The notes: generated by a model not told the origin, from the sequence alone. A DNA stretch of 64,000 bases from Falsiroseomonas tokyonensis (GCF_019024325.1 NZ_JAFNJS010000005.1:186001-250000), one strand, 5' to 3'; counted from the stretch's first letter, positions 24,850 through 34,483 are shown. Made by a program: numbers and translations.

Positions 24850-25602
24850 ATGGGGTTTTCGCTCGCGGGTCGGGTGGCGCTGGTGACGGGCGCATCGGGC
24901 GCTTTCGGGCGCCACTTCGCCCGCATCCTGCACGGCGCCGGCGCCCGCGTGGTGCTGGGCGCGCGGCGTCCGGATACGGTGGCGGCGCTGGTCGCGGAAC
25001 TCGGCGAGGCCGCCATGGCGGTGGCGCTGGAGGTGACGGAGGAAGCCAGCATCGCCGCGGCGCTGGACCAGGCCGCCGCGCGCTTCGGCCCGCCCGGCAT
25101 CCTGGTGAACAATGCGGGCATCGCGGCAACGCGCCCCTTCCTCGACCATGATGTGGCGGATTGGGACCGGGTGATGCAGGTGGATCTGCGCGGCGCCTTC
25201 CTGGTGGCGCAGGCCGTGGCGCGCAGCATGGTGGCGGCGGGGCAGGGCGGGTCTATCGTCAATGTCGCTTCCATCCTGGGCAGCCGCGTGATTCCGGGCG
25301 TCGCCGGCTATTCCGCCGCCAAGGCGGGGCTGATCCAGCTGACCCGGCAGATGGCGGTGGAACTGGCCCGCCACCGCATCCGCGTGAATGCGCTGGCGCC
25401 CGGCTATATCGCCACCGAGATCAATGCGGGCTTCTTCGAGACCGAGGCCGGCCAGGCGCTGGTGAAGCGGATTCCGCAGCGTCGCCTCGGCACGGTGGAG
25501 GACCTGACCGGGCCGCTGCTGCTGCTGGCCTCGGAAGCCGGGGCGCATATGACGGGCAGCGTGCTGACCGTCGATGGCGGCCATTCCATCAACAGCCTCT
25601 AG
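24850..25602 (+). CDS. SDR-family NAD(P)-dependent oxidoreductase
   Basis: A 250-residue classical short-chain dehydrogenase: cofactor motif TGASGAFG, NNAG (about residues 86-89), catalytic Ser in NVASILGS, YSAAK (Tyr-x3-Lys, about 156-160) and the late PGYIATEI. ATG 24850 has GGATGGGG six bases before it; ATG 24838 is an alternative. It is 12 bases before the acyl-CoA dehydrogenase gene, so oxidation or reduction of a hydroxyacyl-CoA is plausible. Confidence 0.88.
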   Translation: MGFSLAGRVALVTGASGAFGRHFARILHGAGARVVLGARRPDTVAALVAELGEAAMAVALEVTEEASIAAALDQAAARFGPPGILVNNAGIAATRPFLDHDVADWDRVMQVDLRGAFLVAQAVARSMVAAGQGGSIVNVASILGSRVIPGVAGYSAAKAGLIQLTRQMAVELARHRIRVNALAPGYIATEINAGFFETEAGQALVKRIPQRRLGTVEDLTGPLLLLASEAGAHMTGSVLTVDGGHSINSL

Positions 25603-25614
25603 GACAGACCCCGT

Positions 25615-26817
25615 ATGGATTTCGCCCTGCCGCCCGAGATCGACGCCATCCGGATGCGGGTGCGGGATTTCGTCGACACCAAGCTGATCCCGCTGGAGGC
25701 CGACCGCGCCAATTACGACGAGCACGAGAACATCCATCCCGATGTCCTGAAGCGGATGCGGGCGGAGGCGAAGGCGGCGGGACTCTGGGCGCTGCAGATG
25801 CCGAAAGCGCGCGGTGGCGGCGGACTGTCCGTGGTGGGCATGGCGGCCTGCTACGAGGAAATGAACCGCTCCATCTTCGGCCCCGTGGTCTTCAACAGCG
25901 CCGCACCCGACGACGGCAATATGATCGTGCTGGAGAAGGTGGCGACGGAGGCCCAGAAGGCGCGCTGGCTGCAACCCATCATCGACGGCGATGTGCAGTC
26001 CAGCTTCGCGATGACGGAGCCCGATGGCTGCGGCAGCGATCCCTCCCTGACCTATACGCGGGCGGAGAAGATGCAGGGCGGCTGGCGCGTGACGGGGCGG
26101 AAGCACTACATCACCGGCGCCGGTGAATCGAAACATTTTCTCCTCATTGCCCGCACCAGCGATGATGACCGGCGCGGCCTCACCTGCTTTCTGTTCCATG
26201 CCGATCAGCCAGGCTGGCGCATCATCCGCCGCATCCCGATCATGGGGCCGGAGGAACATGGCGGGCATTGCGAGATCGAATTCGACGGCCTGGAGATCCC
26301 TGACGAGAACGTGCTGATGGGCATCGGCGACGGGCTGAAGCTGACGCAGATCCGCCTCGGCACCGCCCGCCTCACCCATTGCATGCGCTGGCTCGGCATG
26401 GGGCGGCGCGCCCTTGAGATCGCGATGGAGCGCATCGCCGTTCGCGAAAGTTTTGGCCAGAAGCTGATCGACCGCGAATCCGTGCAGGGGCTGGTCGGCC
26501 AGGCAGCGATGGAGCTGGAGATCGGCCGGCTGCTGACCATGAAGGCGGCCTGGGTGCTGGACCAGGGCGGCTTCGCGCGGAAGGAGGTCTCGATGGCCAA
26601 GATCGTCGTCGCCGATGCGCTGCACAAATCGGTGGATACGGCGCTGCAACTGCTCGGCGCGCGCGGCTATTCCAAGGACACGCCGGTGGAATGGATGTAC
26701 CGCTACGCCCGCCAGGCGCGCCTGGTGGATGGCGCCAGCGAGGTGCACCGCATGGTGCTGGCGAATTTCCTGCGCCGCGAGGGTCGCGACTTTTTCGCCT
26801 GGGGCGCGCATGGATGA
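25615..26817 (+). CDS. Acyl-CoA dehydrogenase, ACAD10/11-like
   Basis: A 400-residue flavoprotein of the acyl-CoA dehydrogenase fold. FAD-contact motifs are FAMTEPDGCGSDPS (about residues 129-142) and WRVTGRKHYIT. The position near the C-terminus that in medium-chain enzymes holds the catalytic Glu (IYEGT) reads LVDGASEVH, as in human ACAD10/11. The following gene is an aminoglycoside-phosphotransferase-fold kinase overlapping by eight bases, the same two domains that are fused in ACAD10/11. These enzymes are linked to 4-hydroxy-acid breakdown through a phosphorylated acyl-CoA; the same role is inferred here. Confidence 0.9.
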   Translation: MDFALPPEIDAIRMRVRDFVDTKLIPLEADRANYDEHENIHPDVLKRMRAEAKAAGLWALQMPKARGGGGLSVVGMAACYEEMNRSIFGPVVFNSAAPDDGNMIVLEKVATEAQKARWLQPIIDGDVQSSFAMTEPDGCGSDPSLTYTRAEKMQGGWRVTGRKHYITGAGESKHFLLIARTSDDDRRGLTCFLFHADQPGWRIIRRIPIMGPEEHGGHCEIEFDGLEIPDENVLMGIGDGLKLTQIRLGTARLTHCMRWLGMGRRALEIAMERIAVRESFGQKLIDRESVQGLVGQAAMELEIGRLLTMKAAWVLDQGGFARKEVSMAKIVVADALHKSVDTALQLLGARGYSKDTPVEWMYRYARQARLVDGASEVHRMVLANFLRREGRDFFAWGAHG

Positions 26818-27790
26818 GGCGGCGCTGCGCGGCTGGCTCGCGCAAGCGGCTGGCGATGACGCGTTGCGCATCACCGCGCTGACAAGGCTCTCGGGTGGCG
26901 CCATCCAGCAGAACTGGGCGCTGGATGTGGAAGTTGCGGGAACGAAGCGGCGCTGGGTGCTGCGCACGGATGCGCCTGCGGTGCTCGCCGTCAGCCACAC
27001 GCGGCCGCAGGAATTCGCGCTGTTGCGTGCGGCGCGTGAAGCCAGCGTGACGGTGCCGCAACCGCTCTTCCTCTGCGAGGATCTGTCGGTGATCGGCCGG
27101 CCCTTCTTCGTCATGGCGCGGGTGGAGGGCGTGGCCGCGCCACATCGCGCGGTGAAGGACCCGACGCTGGGTGGCGGGCGGCAGGCCTGCGTGGCGGCGC
27201 TGGGGCGCGAACTGGCCCGCATCCATTCCATCCGCCCGCCGCGCGCGGATCTCGCCTTCCTCGGCGAACCGCCGCCCGATGCGGCGCGGGCCGCCATTGC
27301 GGGCCTGCGCGCGCGGCTGGACGCCGCCGGAACGCCGCGGCCCGTGCTGGAATGGGGGCTGCGCGCGCTGGAGCGGAAGGCTCCCGCGCCGGTGCCGCCG
27401 GTGCTCTGCCACAATGATTTCCGCACCGGCAATGTCATGCTGGACGCGCAGGGCGTCGCCGCGGTGCTGGACTGGGAGTTCGCCGGCTGGGGCGACCCGC
27501 ATGCGGATCTCGGCTGGTTCTGCGCCAAATGCTGGCGCTTCGGCCAGGTGGCGCAGGAGGCCGGTGGCATCGGCCCGCGCGAGGCCTTCCTGGCCGGCTA
27601 TGGCCAGCCCGTGGATGCGGCGCGGCTGCCCTGGTGGGAATTGCTGGCGACCATCCGCTGGGCCGTCATCGCGGCCGATCAGGCGGCGCGGCACCTCTCC
27701 GGCCAGGAACGCAGCCTGGAACTGGCGCTGACCGGCCATATGGTGCCGGAGCTGGAATGGGACGTGCTGGCGATGGCGGAGGCGCTGTGA
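26810..27790 (+). CDS. Phosphotransferase-family protein (APH fold), ACAD10/11-type kinase
   Basis: A 326-residue kinase-like protein. The N-lobe has RLSGGAIQQNWAL; the catalytic loop LCHNDFRTGNVML (about residues 199-211) and the metal motif VLDWEFAGWGDPHADLG are intact. It overlaps the ACAD stop by eight bases. Stand-alone versions next to ACAD genes are common and correspond to the N-terminal kinase domain of animal ACAD10/11. It is therefore more likely a hydroxyacyl-CoA kinase than an antibiotic-resistance enzyme. Confidence 0.88.
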   Translation: MDEAALRGWLAQAAGDDALRITALTRLSGGAIQQNWALDVEVAGTKRRWVLRTDAPAVLAVSHTRPQEFALLRAAREASVTVPQPLFLCEDLSVIGRPFFVMARVEGVAAPHRAVKDPTLGGGRQACVAALGRELARIHSIRPPRADLAFLGEPPPDAARAAIAGLRARLDAAGTPRPVLEWGLRALERKAPAPVPPVLCHNDFRTGNVMLDAQGVAAVLDWEFAGWGDPHADLGWFCAKCWRFGQVAQEAGGIGPREAFLAGYGQPVDAARLPWWELLATIRWAVIAADQAARHLSGQERSLELALTGHMVPELEWDVLAMAEAL

Positions 27791-28095
27791 TGCAGGAGAA
27801 GCCCGACGCCGCCGACCTGCTCGCCACCGCGCGGGATGTGGTTTTGCAGGACCTGCTGCCCGCCCTGCCACCGGACAAGGCGATCGCGGCGCGCATGGTG
27901 GCCGCCGCCATCGCGCTCGCGCTGCGCCAGGCCACGGCGCCGCCGATGGCGGAGGCGGACCTGGCCGCACTGGCCGCGGCGATCCGCGCCGGGCGGCATG
28001 ATCCTGGCACCGAAAGCCACGCGCAGGTCGCGGCCTTCCTGCGCGACTACGCCCGCGCCCGCGCCGCGGTCAGCGCGCCGAAGGCGCTGGGCTGA
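27790..28095 (+). CDS. DUF6285-family small protein
   Basis: A 101-residue, Ala-rich, mostly helical protein without signal peptide. It is the small DUF6285-type protein that travels with the APH-fold kinase and acyl-CoA dehydrogenase genes; function unknown. Its ATG overlaps the kinase stop by one base (TGATG) and its last 26 bases overlap the convergent CoA-transferase gene. It may be an accessory subunit of the kinase. Family assignment rests on context and general resemblance. Confidence 0.65.
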   Translation: MQEKPDAADLLATARDVVLQDLLPALPPDKAIAARMVAAAIALALRQATAPPMAEADLAALAAAIRAGRHDPGTESHAQVAAFLRDYARARAAVSAPKALG

Positions 28096-29209
28096 ACGAC
28101 GCGCCTCGGTGCTCGCCGAGGCGCGGCGCGCCGCGCGGCGGCAGCGGGCGAGCGCCGTCGAAGCTGATCGGCGTGGCGACCACGGCAAAATCCTCGCCTG
28201 GCGGCGTCGCCAGCATCTGCATCGCCGCCGCCTGCGGCTCCGCCAGCATTTCCTCGATCGTGTTGATCGGCGCGCAGGGCACGCCGGCTTCCACCAGCAG
28301 GCCGAGCCATTCCGCGCGCCGGCGCTCGCGCATGATCTCGCGGATCATCGGCAGCAGCGCGTCCTTATGGGCCAGGCGATCGCGGTTGGTGACGAAGCGC
28401 GCATCCGCGATCCACTCGGCATGGCCCAGCACGCGCGCAAACTTGGCGAACAGCCGGTCATTGCCGCAGCAGACCAGCAGCGGCGCATCTGCGGCATCGA
28501 AGGCCTCGTAGGGCACGAAGCCCGGATGGCCGGAGGCATGCCGCACCGGTTGCTCGCCCAGGTTCACGAAGGCGGACACCTTCTGGTTGGCCCAGGCAAA
28601 GGCGGTTTCGAAGAGCGAGGTATTGATGACGCAGCCCCGCCCCGTCGCCTCCCGCTGCCGCAGCGCCGCCAGCGCGCCGATCACCGTCCACATGCCGGTG
28701 CCCTGGTCCACCACGCTGGCACCCATCCGCACCGGCTTGCCGCCCGGCTCGCCGGTGATGGAGGACAGCCCGGAAAAAGCCTGCAGCAGCGGCTCATAGC
28801 CGCCATGGTCCTTCATCGGCCCGCGATGGCCGAAGGCGCCCATCTCGCAATAGATCAGCCGCGGATGCCGCGCCGTGGTTTCGGCGCCGCCAAGGCCCAG
28901 CGATTCCGGCACGCCTGGCCGCATATTGTGCAGCAGGATATCCGCCTGTTCGAGCAAGGCGTGCAGCGCCGCCAGGCCCTCCGCGGATTTCAGATCCAGC
29001 GCCACGCTGCGCTTGCCGCGGTTGAACTCGTGAAACACCAGCGCATCGCCGCGCCGAAAATCGCGGCCCATCTGCCGTGCATCGTCGCCGCCCTGCGGCT
29101 TCTCCACCTTGATCACATCGGCGCCGAGATCCGCCAGGATCGCGCCCGCATAGGGGCCGGCAAAAACCTGGCCGATCTCCACCACCTTCACGCCATCCAA
29201 TGGCTTCAC
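28070..29209 (-). CDS. CaiB/BaiF-family (class III) CoA-transferase
   Basis: A 379-residue CoA-transferase. The N-terminus KPLDGVKVVEIGQVFAGPYA and ADLGADVIKVEKPQGGDDAR are diagnostic, and the catalytic Asp lies in ASVVDQGTG (about residues 166-174). The GTG start overlaps the stop of the HMG-CoA-lyase-like gene (GTGA), tying it to that operon. It probably activates an organic acid to its CoA ester, or passes CoA from the lyase product. Its 3' end overlaps the DUF6285 gene. Confidence 0.92.
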   Translation of the reverse strand: MKPLDGVKVVEIGQVFAGPYAGAILADLGADVIKVEKPQGGDDARQMGRDFRRGDALVFHEFNRGKRSVALDLKSAEGLAALHALLEQADILLHNMRPGVPESLGLGGAETTARHPRLIYCEMGAFGHRGPMKDHGGYEPLLQAFSGLSSITGEPGGKPVRMGASVVDQGTGMWTVIGALAALRQREATGRGCVINTSLFETAFAWANQKVSAFVNLGEQPVRHASGHPGFVPYEAFDAADAPLLVCCGNDRLFAKFARVLGHAEWIADARFVTNRDRLAHKDALLPMIREIMRERRRAEWLGLLVEAGVPCAPINTIEEMLAEPQAAAMQMLATPPGEDFAVVATPISFDGARPLPPRGAPRLGEHRGASFSPAPSAR

Positions 29210-30177
29210 GCTGCCAGGCCCTGCTTCGCTCGGTATTTTGCCAGCGACCCCGCATGCATGACGCGCCCATTAAGCCGGCGGCCGATCAGGCGTTCGGCCA
29301 TGCGGGCGCATTCCACCAGCGCCTCCAGGTCGATGCCCGTCTCGATGCCCATCTCGTGGCACAGGAAGACCAAATCCTCCGTGCACACATTCCCCGCCGC
29401 GCCGGCATCGCCATGCGCCGCGAAGGGGCAGCCGCCGAGGCCGGCCACGCTGCTGTCGAAGAGATCCACGCCCATCTCCAGCGCCGCCAGCACATTGGCG
29501 GTGCCGAGGCCGCGCGTGTCGTGCAGGTGCAGGCCGATGCGCGTGTCGGGCAGCGCCTCCCGCACCATGCCGATCAGGCGGCGCGTCTGCTCCGGATTGC
29601 CCCAGCCCATGGTATCCGCGAGGAACACCTGCGGCAGTTTCTCGCCCCGTTCCGCGCAGATGTCGTGCGCATAGCGCGCGAGGTCCACGACGCGTTGCGG
29701 CGGAATATCGCCCTCATAGTTGCAGCCGAAGGCGGCCATGATGATGGCGTAGTCCGGCTTCACGCCCGCTGCGGCATAAAGGTCGAGCCAGCCCTTCTGC
29801 CGCTCCGCCATCTCCGCCGCCGAGCAGCGGTTGTTGCGCTGCGCGAAGGAATCCGAGGCATAGAGGGAAATCTTGCCCTGCAGGTCCACATGCCCCGTGG
29901 CGCGGGCCCGTTCAAAACCCTGCTCATTCAGCCAGAGGCCGGCGTATTGCACGCCAGGCTTCTTGCGGATGGCGGCGAAGAATTCGGCGCTGTCGGCCAT
30001 CTGCGGCACGTGCTTCGGGCTGACGAAGCTCGCCACCTGGATGTGGTGCAGCCCCGTCTCCGCCAGCGCCTCCACCAGCTTCACGCGCTCCGCCAGGGGA
30101 AAAATGGTCTTCTCGATCTGAAAGCCCTCGCGCGGACCTTCCTCGCGGAACTCGACCTTCCTGGGCCGGTCGGACAT
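29206..30177 (-). CDS. Hydroxymethylglutaryl-CoA lyase-like enzyme
   Basis: A 323-residue (beta/alpha)8 DRE-TIM metallolyase. It has SFVSPKHVPQMAD, the metal His pair in GLHLHDTRG (about residues 211-219) and the catalytic Cys loop GLGGCPFA. The usual catalytic G-x-RDG motif reads GPREGFQ (Asp to Glu), which marks a divergent subgroup, so the substrate may not be HMG-CoA. It lies 11 bases after fahA and overlaps the CoA-transferase, suggesting joint processing of acetoacetate-related or branched acyl-CoA compounds. Confidence 0.82.
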   Translation of the reverse strand: MSDRPRKVEFREEGPREGFQIEKTIFPLAERVKLVEALAETGLHHIQVASFVSPKHVPQMADSAEFFAAIRKKPGVQYAGLWLNEQGFERARATGHVDLQGKISLYASDSFAQRNNRCSAAEMAERQKGWLDLYAAAGVKPDYAIIMAAFGCNYEGDIPPQRVVDLARYAHDICAERGEKLPQVFLADTMGWGNPEQTRRLIGMVREALPDTRIGLHLHDTRGLGTANVLAALEMGVDLFDSSVAGLGGCPFAAHGDAGAAGNVCTEDLVFLCHEMGIETGIDLEALVECARMAERLIGRRLNGRVMHAGSLAKYRAKQGLAA

Positions 30178-30188
30178 GGTTCTCTCCC

Positions 30189-31454
30189 TCAGGGCGCGGC
30201 GAGGATGGTGCCGCTGCAATCGCCGAAGCCGATGCTGGCAAAACCATCGCGGCGGGCGCGGGCGCGCAGCGTGATGCTGTCGCCGTCCTCCAGGAAACGG
30301 CGCGTGGTGCCGGATGGCAAGACCAGTGGCTTGCGCCCGCCCTGGGTGATTTCCAGCAGCGATCCGTAGCCCGCCTCGGTCGAGATGGTCCCGCTGCCGA
30401 AGAGGTCGCCAGGTTGCAGGTTGCAGCCGCCGCAGGTGTGATGCGCCACCATCTGCGCCGGGGTCCAGTACAGCCCGCGCGCATCGCTGGTGGAAAGGCG
30501 ATGCGGCGCCTCGCCCGGCACGGTCAGCCAGACTTCCAGCTCCAGCGCCAGCGCGCCCTCGGCCTGGTCCGCCTCGTCCCAGAGATAGTCCATCGGCTTC
30601 GGATCGCCCTCCGGCCGCGCCGGCTGCGCCACCCGAAACGGCGCCAAGGCATCCGGCGTGATGACCCAAGGGCTGATGGATGAACAAAAGTTCTTGGCCA
30701 GGAAGGGGCCGAGCGGCTGGTATTCCCAGCCCTGGATATCGCGCGCGGACCAGTCGTTCAGCAGGCAGTACCCCGCGATATGCCCCGCCGCCTGGGCGAT
30801 CGGTATCGGCTCCCCCAGCGCATTGCCGGTGCCGATCCAGATGCCGAGCTCCAGCTCGTAATCCAGGCTGCGGCTCGGCCCGAAGCTTGGCTGGGTCTCC
30901 GCCGCCGGCTTGCGCTGCCCGTTGGGCCGCCGCAGCGCGGTGCCGGAGGGGCGGATGGAGCTGGCGCGGCCATGATAGGCGATCGGCACATGCTTGTAGT
31001 TCGGCATCAGCGGCTGGTCCGGGCGGAACAGTGCGCCGACATTGGTGGCGTGCTGGATGCCGGCGTAGAAATCGGTGTAGTCGCCGATGCGCACCGGGAG
31101 ATGCAGCGTGCATTTTTCCGCGTCGTGCAGCTCCAGCGGCGCATCGCTGCCCTCCGCCAGCAGCTCGGAGAGCTGCGCGCGCAAGGCCTGGCGCGGCGCC
31201 GCGCCCATGGCGAAGAAGCCGTTCAGCGTGCCATCCGCCATCGTGGCCACGGCCTCGGCCGCCACGCCCGTCAGCGGCGCGCTGGCAATGTCCAGAATGC
31301 TGTCGCCGATCGCGACGCCGGCCCGCTTTGCTCCGCCCGGCGGTGCGAAGATGCCGAGCGGCAGGTTCTGGATCGGGAAATCCGCATGGCCATTGGCGGA
31401 GGCGACGCGGCTGCGCCGCGCCGCATCATGGGTCGCATCGAGCATCCAGGTCAC
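30189..31454 (-). CDS. fahA: Fumarylacetoacetase
   Basis: A 421-residue FAH, the last step of the homogentisate route, splitting fumarylacetoacetate to fumarate and acetoacetate. Visible are [11 protein letters not shown] near the N-terminus, the active-site segment [18 protein letters not shown], the catalytic His in [11 protein letters not shown] and the metal Glu pair in [15 protein letters not shown] 31454 overlaps the hmgA stop (GTGA) and gives a TWMLDATHD start; ATG 31445 is an alternative. Length is normal. Confidence 0.95.
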   Translation of the reverse strand: MTWMLDATHDAARRSRVASANGHADFPIQNLPLGIFAPPGGAKRAGVAIGDSILDIASAPLTGVAAEAVATMADGTLNGFFAMGAAPRQALRAQLSELLAEGSDAPLELHDAEKCTLHLPVRIGDYTDFYAGIQHATNVGALFRPDQPLMPNYKHVPIAYHGRASSIRPSGTALRRPNGQRKPAAETQPSFGPSRSLDYELELGIWIGTGNALGEPIPIAQAAGHIAGYCLLNDWSARDIQGWEYQPLGPFLAKNFCSSISPWVITPDALAPFRVAQPARPEGDPKPMDYLWDEADQAEGALALELEVWLTVPGEAPHRLSTSDARGLYWTPAQMVAHHTCGGCNLQPGDLFGSGTISTEAGYGSLLEITQGGRKPLVLPSGTTRRFLEDGDSITLRARARRDGFASIGFGDCSGTILAAP

Positions 31455-32791
31455 CGCCGCGTCGGATCGAATTTCTTCACTAGGCCGGACCAGCAGGCCT
31501 CGTAATCCGGCTGGCGCTGCGCGACGCCGGCGGCATAGGCCGTCACACGCTGCGGCAGCCGCGTTTCGAACATGAAGGCCATGGTATTGGCCAGCTTGTG
31601 CGGCACGAGTTCTACCGTGCTGGCTTTCTCGAACGCCTCCGCATCCGGCCCATGCGGCAGCATGCAGTTGTGCAGCGAGAAGCCGCCAGGAACGAAACCC
31701 TGCGGCTTGGCGTCGTATTGGCCGAGGATCAGGCCCATGAACTCGCTCATCAGGTTCATGTGGTACCAGGGCGGCCGGAAGGTGTTTTCCGCCACCATCC
31801 AGCGCTCCGGAAACAGCACGAAGTCGATATTGGCCGTGCCCGGAGTCTCGGAGGGCGCCGTCATCACCGTGAAGATTGAGGGATCCGCATGGTCGAACAG
31901 CAGCGGCCCCACCGGCGAGAACCGGGAAAGGTCGTATTTGTACGGCGCGTAGTTGCCGTGCCAGGCCACCACGTCCAGCGGCGAATGCCCGATCTCCGCC
32001 TGCCAGAGCTGCCCGCCCCATTTCACGACGACCAGCTGCGGTCGCTCCACATCCTCATAGGCCGCGACGGGTGACAGAAAGTCGCGCTGGTTCGCCAGGC
32101 AATTGGCGCCGATCGGGCCGCGCTCCGGCAGGGTGAAGGCGCCGCCGTAATTCTCGCAGACATAGGCCCGCGCCGGTTCTTCATTGAACAGCTCGACGCG
32201 GAATTTCACGCCCCGCGGCATCACCGCGATCTCGCCCGGCGCCACATCGATCACGCCAAACTCTGTGCGGAAGCGCAGCGCGCCCTGCTGCGGCACCACC
32301 AGCATCTCGGCGTCGGAATTCCAGAAGGTCTCATCCACCATGCTGCGGGTTACCAGCGCGATGCTGGCCGCCATGCCGGTTTGTCCCGAGATATCGCCGC
32401 AGGTGGTGATGGTGCGCATGCCGGTGAGGAAGGTCTCGCCGGTGGCCGGGATCGGCAGCGGGTCCCAGCGCAGCGGCTGGATCGGCAGGCCGGTCTCCTC
32501 CGCGCAGGGCGCGCTGCGCCACAGTCCGGCCTCGCGCGGCGCGAAGCGGCCGATATGCGCGACGGTCGGGCGGATGCGATACAGCCAGGACCGTGCATTG
32601 CTGGCCCGCGGCGCGGTGAAGGGGCTGCCCGAAAGCTGCTCGGCATAGAGCCCATAGGCGCAGCGCTGCGGCGAATTGCGGCCGACCGGCAGGGCGCCGG
32701 GCAGCGCCTCGGTCTCGAAGCCATTGCCGAAGCCGGACATATAGCCGGCATTGGCGGCCGAGATGATGGTCTGTTGCGGCGTAATATCCAT
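31451..32791 (-). CDS. hmgA: Homogentisate 1,2-dioxygenase
   Basis: A 446-residue iron(II) dioxygenase that opens the ring of homogentisate in tyrosine and phenylalanine breakdown. Family blocks include [49 protein letters not shown] (His and Glu iron ligands) and [21 protein letters not shown] lies seven bases before ATG. It is the first gene of the operon hmgA-fahA-HMG-CoA-lyase-like-CoA-transferase. Maleylacetoacetate isomerase is not encoded here. Confidence 0.96.
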   Translation of the reverse strand: MDITPQQTIISAANAGYMSGFGNGFETEALPGALPVGRNSPQRCAYGLYAEQLSGSPFTAPRASNARSWLYRIRPTVAHIGRFAPREAGLWRSAPCAEETGLPIQPLRWDPLPIPATGETFLTGMRTITTCGDISGQTGMAASIALVTRSMVDETFWNSDAEMLVVPQQGALRFRTEFGVIDVAPGEIAVMPRGVKFRVELFNEEPARAYVCENYGGAFTLPERGPIGANCLANQRDFLSPVAAYEDVERPQLVVVKWGGQLWQAEIGHSPLDVVAWHGNYAPYKYDLSRFSPVGPLLFDHADPSIFTVMTAPSETPGTANIDFVLFPERWMVAENTFRPPWYHMNLMSEFMGLILGQYDAKPQGFVPGGFSLHNCMLPHGPDAEAFEKASTVELVPHKLANTMAFMFETRLPQRVTAYAAGVAQRQPDYEACWSGLVKKFDPTRR

Positions 32792-32906
32792 GCTCGCCTC
32801 CCTCCGATCCGGCCAGCATAGCGCATCCGTGGCCGCTAGGGATGCTGGACGCGCGCGCCTGGCGGCGGCAGGTTTGGCCCCGAACAACGCCAGGAACACC
32901 CCTCGG

Positions 32907-34079
32907 ATGAGCCTTCGCGGCCGCGCCTGCATCGTCGGCGCCTTCGAACACCCCACCCGCAAGGCGCCCGACAAATCCGTGGCCCAGCTGCATGCGGAGG
33001 TCGCCTTCGGTGCGCTGCAGGATGCCGGGCTGACCAAGGCGGATGTCGATGGCTATTTCTGCGCCGGCGACGCCCCCGGCATGGGCCCGCTGGCCATGGC
33101 GGATTACCTGGGCCTCGACCGCCTCAGCCATGTCGATTCCACCGATATCGGCGGCAGCTCCTACCTGGCGCATGTGGCGCATGCGGCGGCCGCCATCGCG
33201 CTCGGCCGCTGCAACATCGCGCTGATCACGCTGGCCGGCCGTCCGCGCAGCGAGGGCCAGGCCACCGGCACCGGGGCGCGGGCCCAGAACCCCACCGTGC
33301 CGGATGATCCTTTCGAGATCCCGATGGGCCGCACCGTCGCTGGCAGCTACGCGCTGTGCGCCATGCGCCACATGCACGAATTCGGCACCACCAGCGAGGA
33401 CCTAGCCTGGATCAAGGTCGCCGCCAGCCAGCATGCGCAGCACAATCCCCATGCGATGCTGAAGAAGCCCGTGACGGTGGAGGAGGTGGTGAATTCGCCC
33501 ATGGTGGCGGACCCGCTGCACCGCCTGGATTGCTGCGTCATCTCGGACGGCGGCGGCGCCCTGATCGTCGCCCGCCCGGAGATCGCCCGCAGCCTGAAGC
33601 GCCCCGTGGTGACGGTGCGCGGCACCGGCGAATCCATAAAAGGCCAGTTCGGCGGCTATCCCGACCTGACCTTCTCCGGCGCCCGCTTCTCCGGCGCCCG
33701 CGCCTTCGCGGAAGCCGGCGTGACGCCCGCCGATATTCGCTACGCCAGCATCTATGACAGCTTCACCATCACCGTGCTGATCCAGCTGGAAGACCTCGGC
33801 TTCTGTGCGAAGGGGGAGGGCGGGCGCTTCGTGCGCGACGGCAACCTGATCTCCGGCGTGGGCCGCCTGCCCTTCAACACGGATGGCGGCGGGCTGTGCA
33901 ACAACCACCCCGCCAATCGCGGCGGCATGACCAAGGTGATCGAGGCGGTGCGGCAGCTGCGCGGCGAGGCGCATCCGGCGGTGCAGGTGCCCGATTGCGG
34001 CCTGGCGCTGGCGCATGGCACGGGCGGGCTGCTCGGCCACCGGCACGGCAGCGCCACGCTCATCATGGAAAGGGAGTGA
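32907..34079 (+). CDS. Thiolase-like (SCP2-thiolase family) protein without the usual active-site Cys
   Basis: A 390-residue thiolase-fold protein. ATG 32907 follows an AGGA and gives [14 protein letters not shown]. The N-terminal nucleophile position (usually a Cys within an ACASG-like motif) reads [10 protein letters not shown], without Cys. The C-terminal half keeps [16 protein letters not shown] and [18 protein letters not shown] with its His. A DUF35 gene follows after five bases. Such pairs act as condensing or retro-aldol (Ltp2-like) enzymes. A classical acetyl-CoA acetyltransferase activity is unlikely. Divergent from hmgA. Confidence 0.85.
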   Translation: MSLRGRACIVGAFEHPTRKAPDKSVAQLHAEVAFGALQDAGLTKADVDGYFCAGDAPGMGPLAMADYLGLDRLSHVDSTDIGGSSYLAHVAHAAAAIALGRCNIALITLAGRPRSEGQATGTGARAQNPTVPDDPFEIPMGRTVAGSYALCAMRHMHEFGTTSEDLAWIKVAASQHAQHNPHAMLKKPVTVEEVVNSPMVADPLHRLDCCVISDGGGALIVARPEIARSLKRPVVTVRGTGESIKGQFGGYPDLTFSGARFSGARAFAEAGVTPADIRYASIYDSFTITVLIQLEDLGFCAKGEGGRFVRDGNLISGVGRLPFNTDGGGLCNNHPANRGGMTKVIEAVRQLRGEAHPAVQVPDCGLALAHGTGGLLGHRHGSATLIMERE

Positions 34080-34084
34080 GCGCC

Positions 34085-34483
34085 ATGTCCGAACGCATCA
34101 TCGCAGCCCCGGTCATCGACCCCTCCACCCAGTCCTTCTGGGACGCGGCCCGCGAGGGCCGGCTGATGCTCGGCCTGTGCCGTGACACGGGGCGGCACTT
34201 CTTCTACCCGCGCGGCGCCTCGCCCTTCACCCTGTCGCCGAATGTCGAGCTGGTGCCGGCAAGTGGCTTCGGCACCATCTACAGCTACACGGTGATGCGG
34301 GTCGCAGAGCCCTATGCCTGCGCCTATGTCGAGCTGGCGGAAGGCCCGCGCATCTTCACCAACATCGTCGATTGCGCCTTCGAGGACATCCGCATCGGCA
34401 TGAAGGTGCGCGTGGTCTTCAAGCCGACGCGGGATGCGGAAGGTGCGGCCGGCGCACCCGTGCCGATGTTTGCGCCCGCCTGA
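34085..34483 (+). CDS. DUF35 OB-fold protein, partner of the thiolase-like protein
   Basis: A 132-residue OB-fold protein. The N-terminal helix and rubredoxin-like part reads MLGLCRDTGRHFFYPRG, where only one of the expected four zinc cysteines remains, so the zinc ribbon is degenerate. The OB-fold block GTIYSYTVMRVAEPYACAYVEL and the end GMKVRVVFKP are typical. In known pairs DUF35 binds the acyl-CoA and channels it to the thiolase-like subunit. The 135 bases after it hold only an AT-rich stretch (about 34503-34525) and no clear promoter. Confidence 0.88.
   Translation: MSERIIAAPVIDPSTQSFWDAAREGRLMLGLCRDTGRHFFYPRGASPFTLSPNVELVPASGFGTIYSYTVMRVAEPYACAYVELAEGPRIFTNIVDCAFEDIRIGMKVRVVFKPTRDAEGAAGAPVPMFAPA

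Noticed and set aside
22960-27570. A 1536-codon open frame on the minus strand covering kinase 1, receiver, SDR, ACAD and kinase-fold genes
   Set aside because: It spans five genes with clear motifs on the other strand and has no domain of its own; it reflects codon bias only.
26810-27790. Aminoglycoside resistance gene
   Set aside because: The APH fold is present, but overlap with an ACAD10/11-like gene indicates a metabolic kinase.
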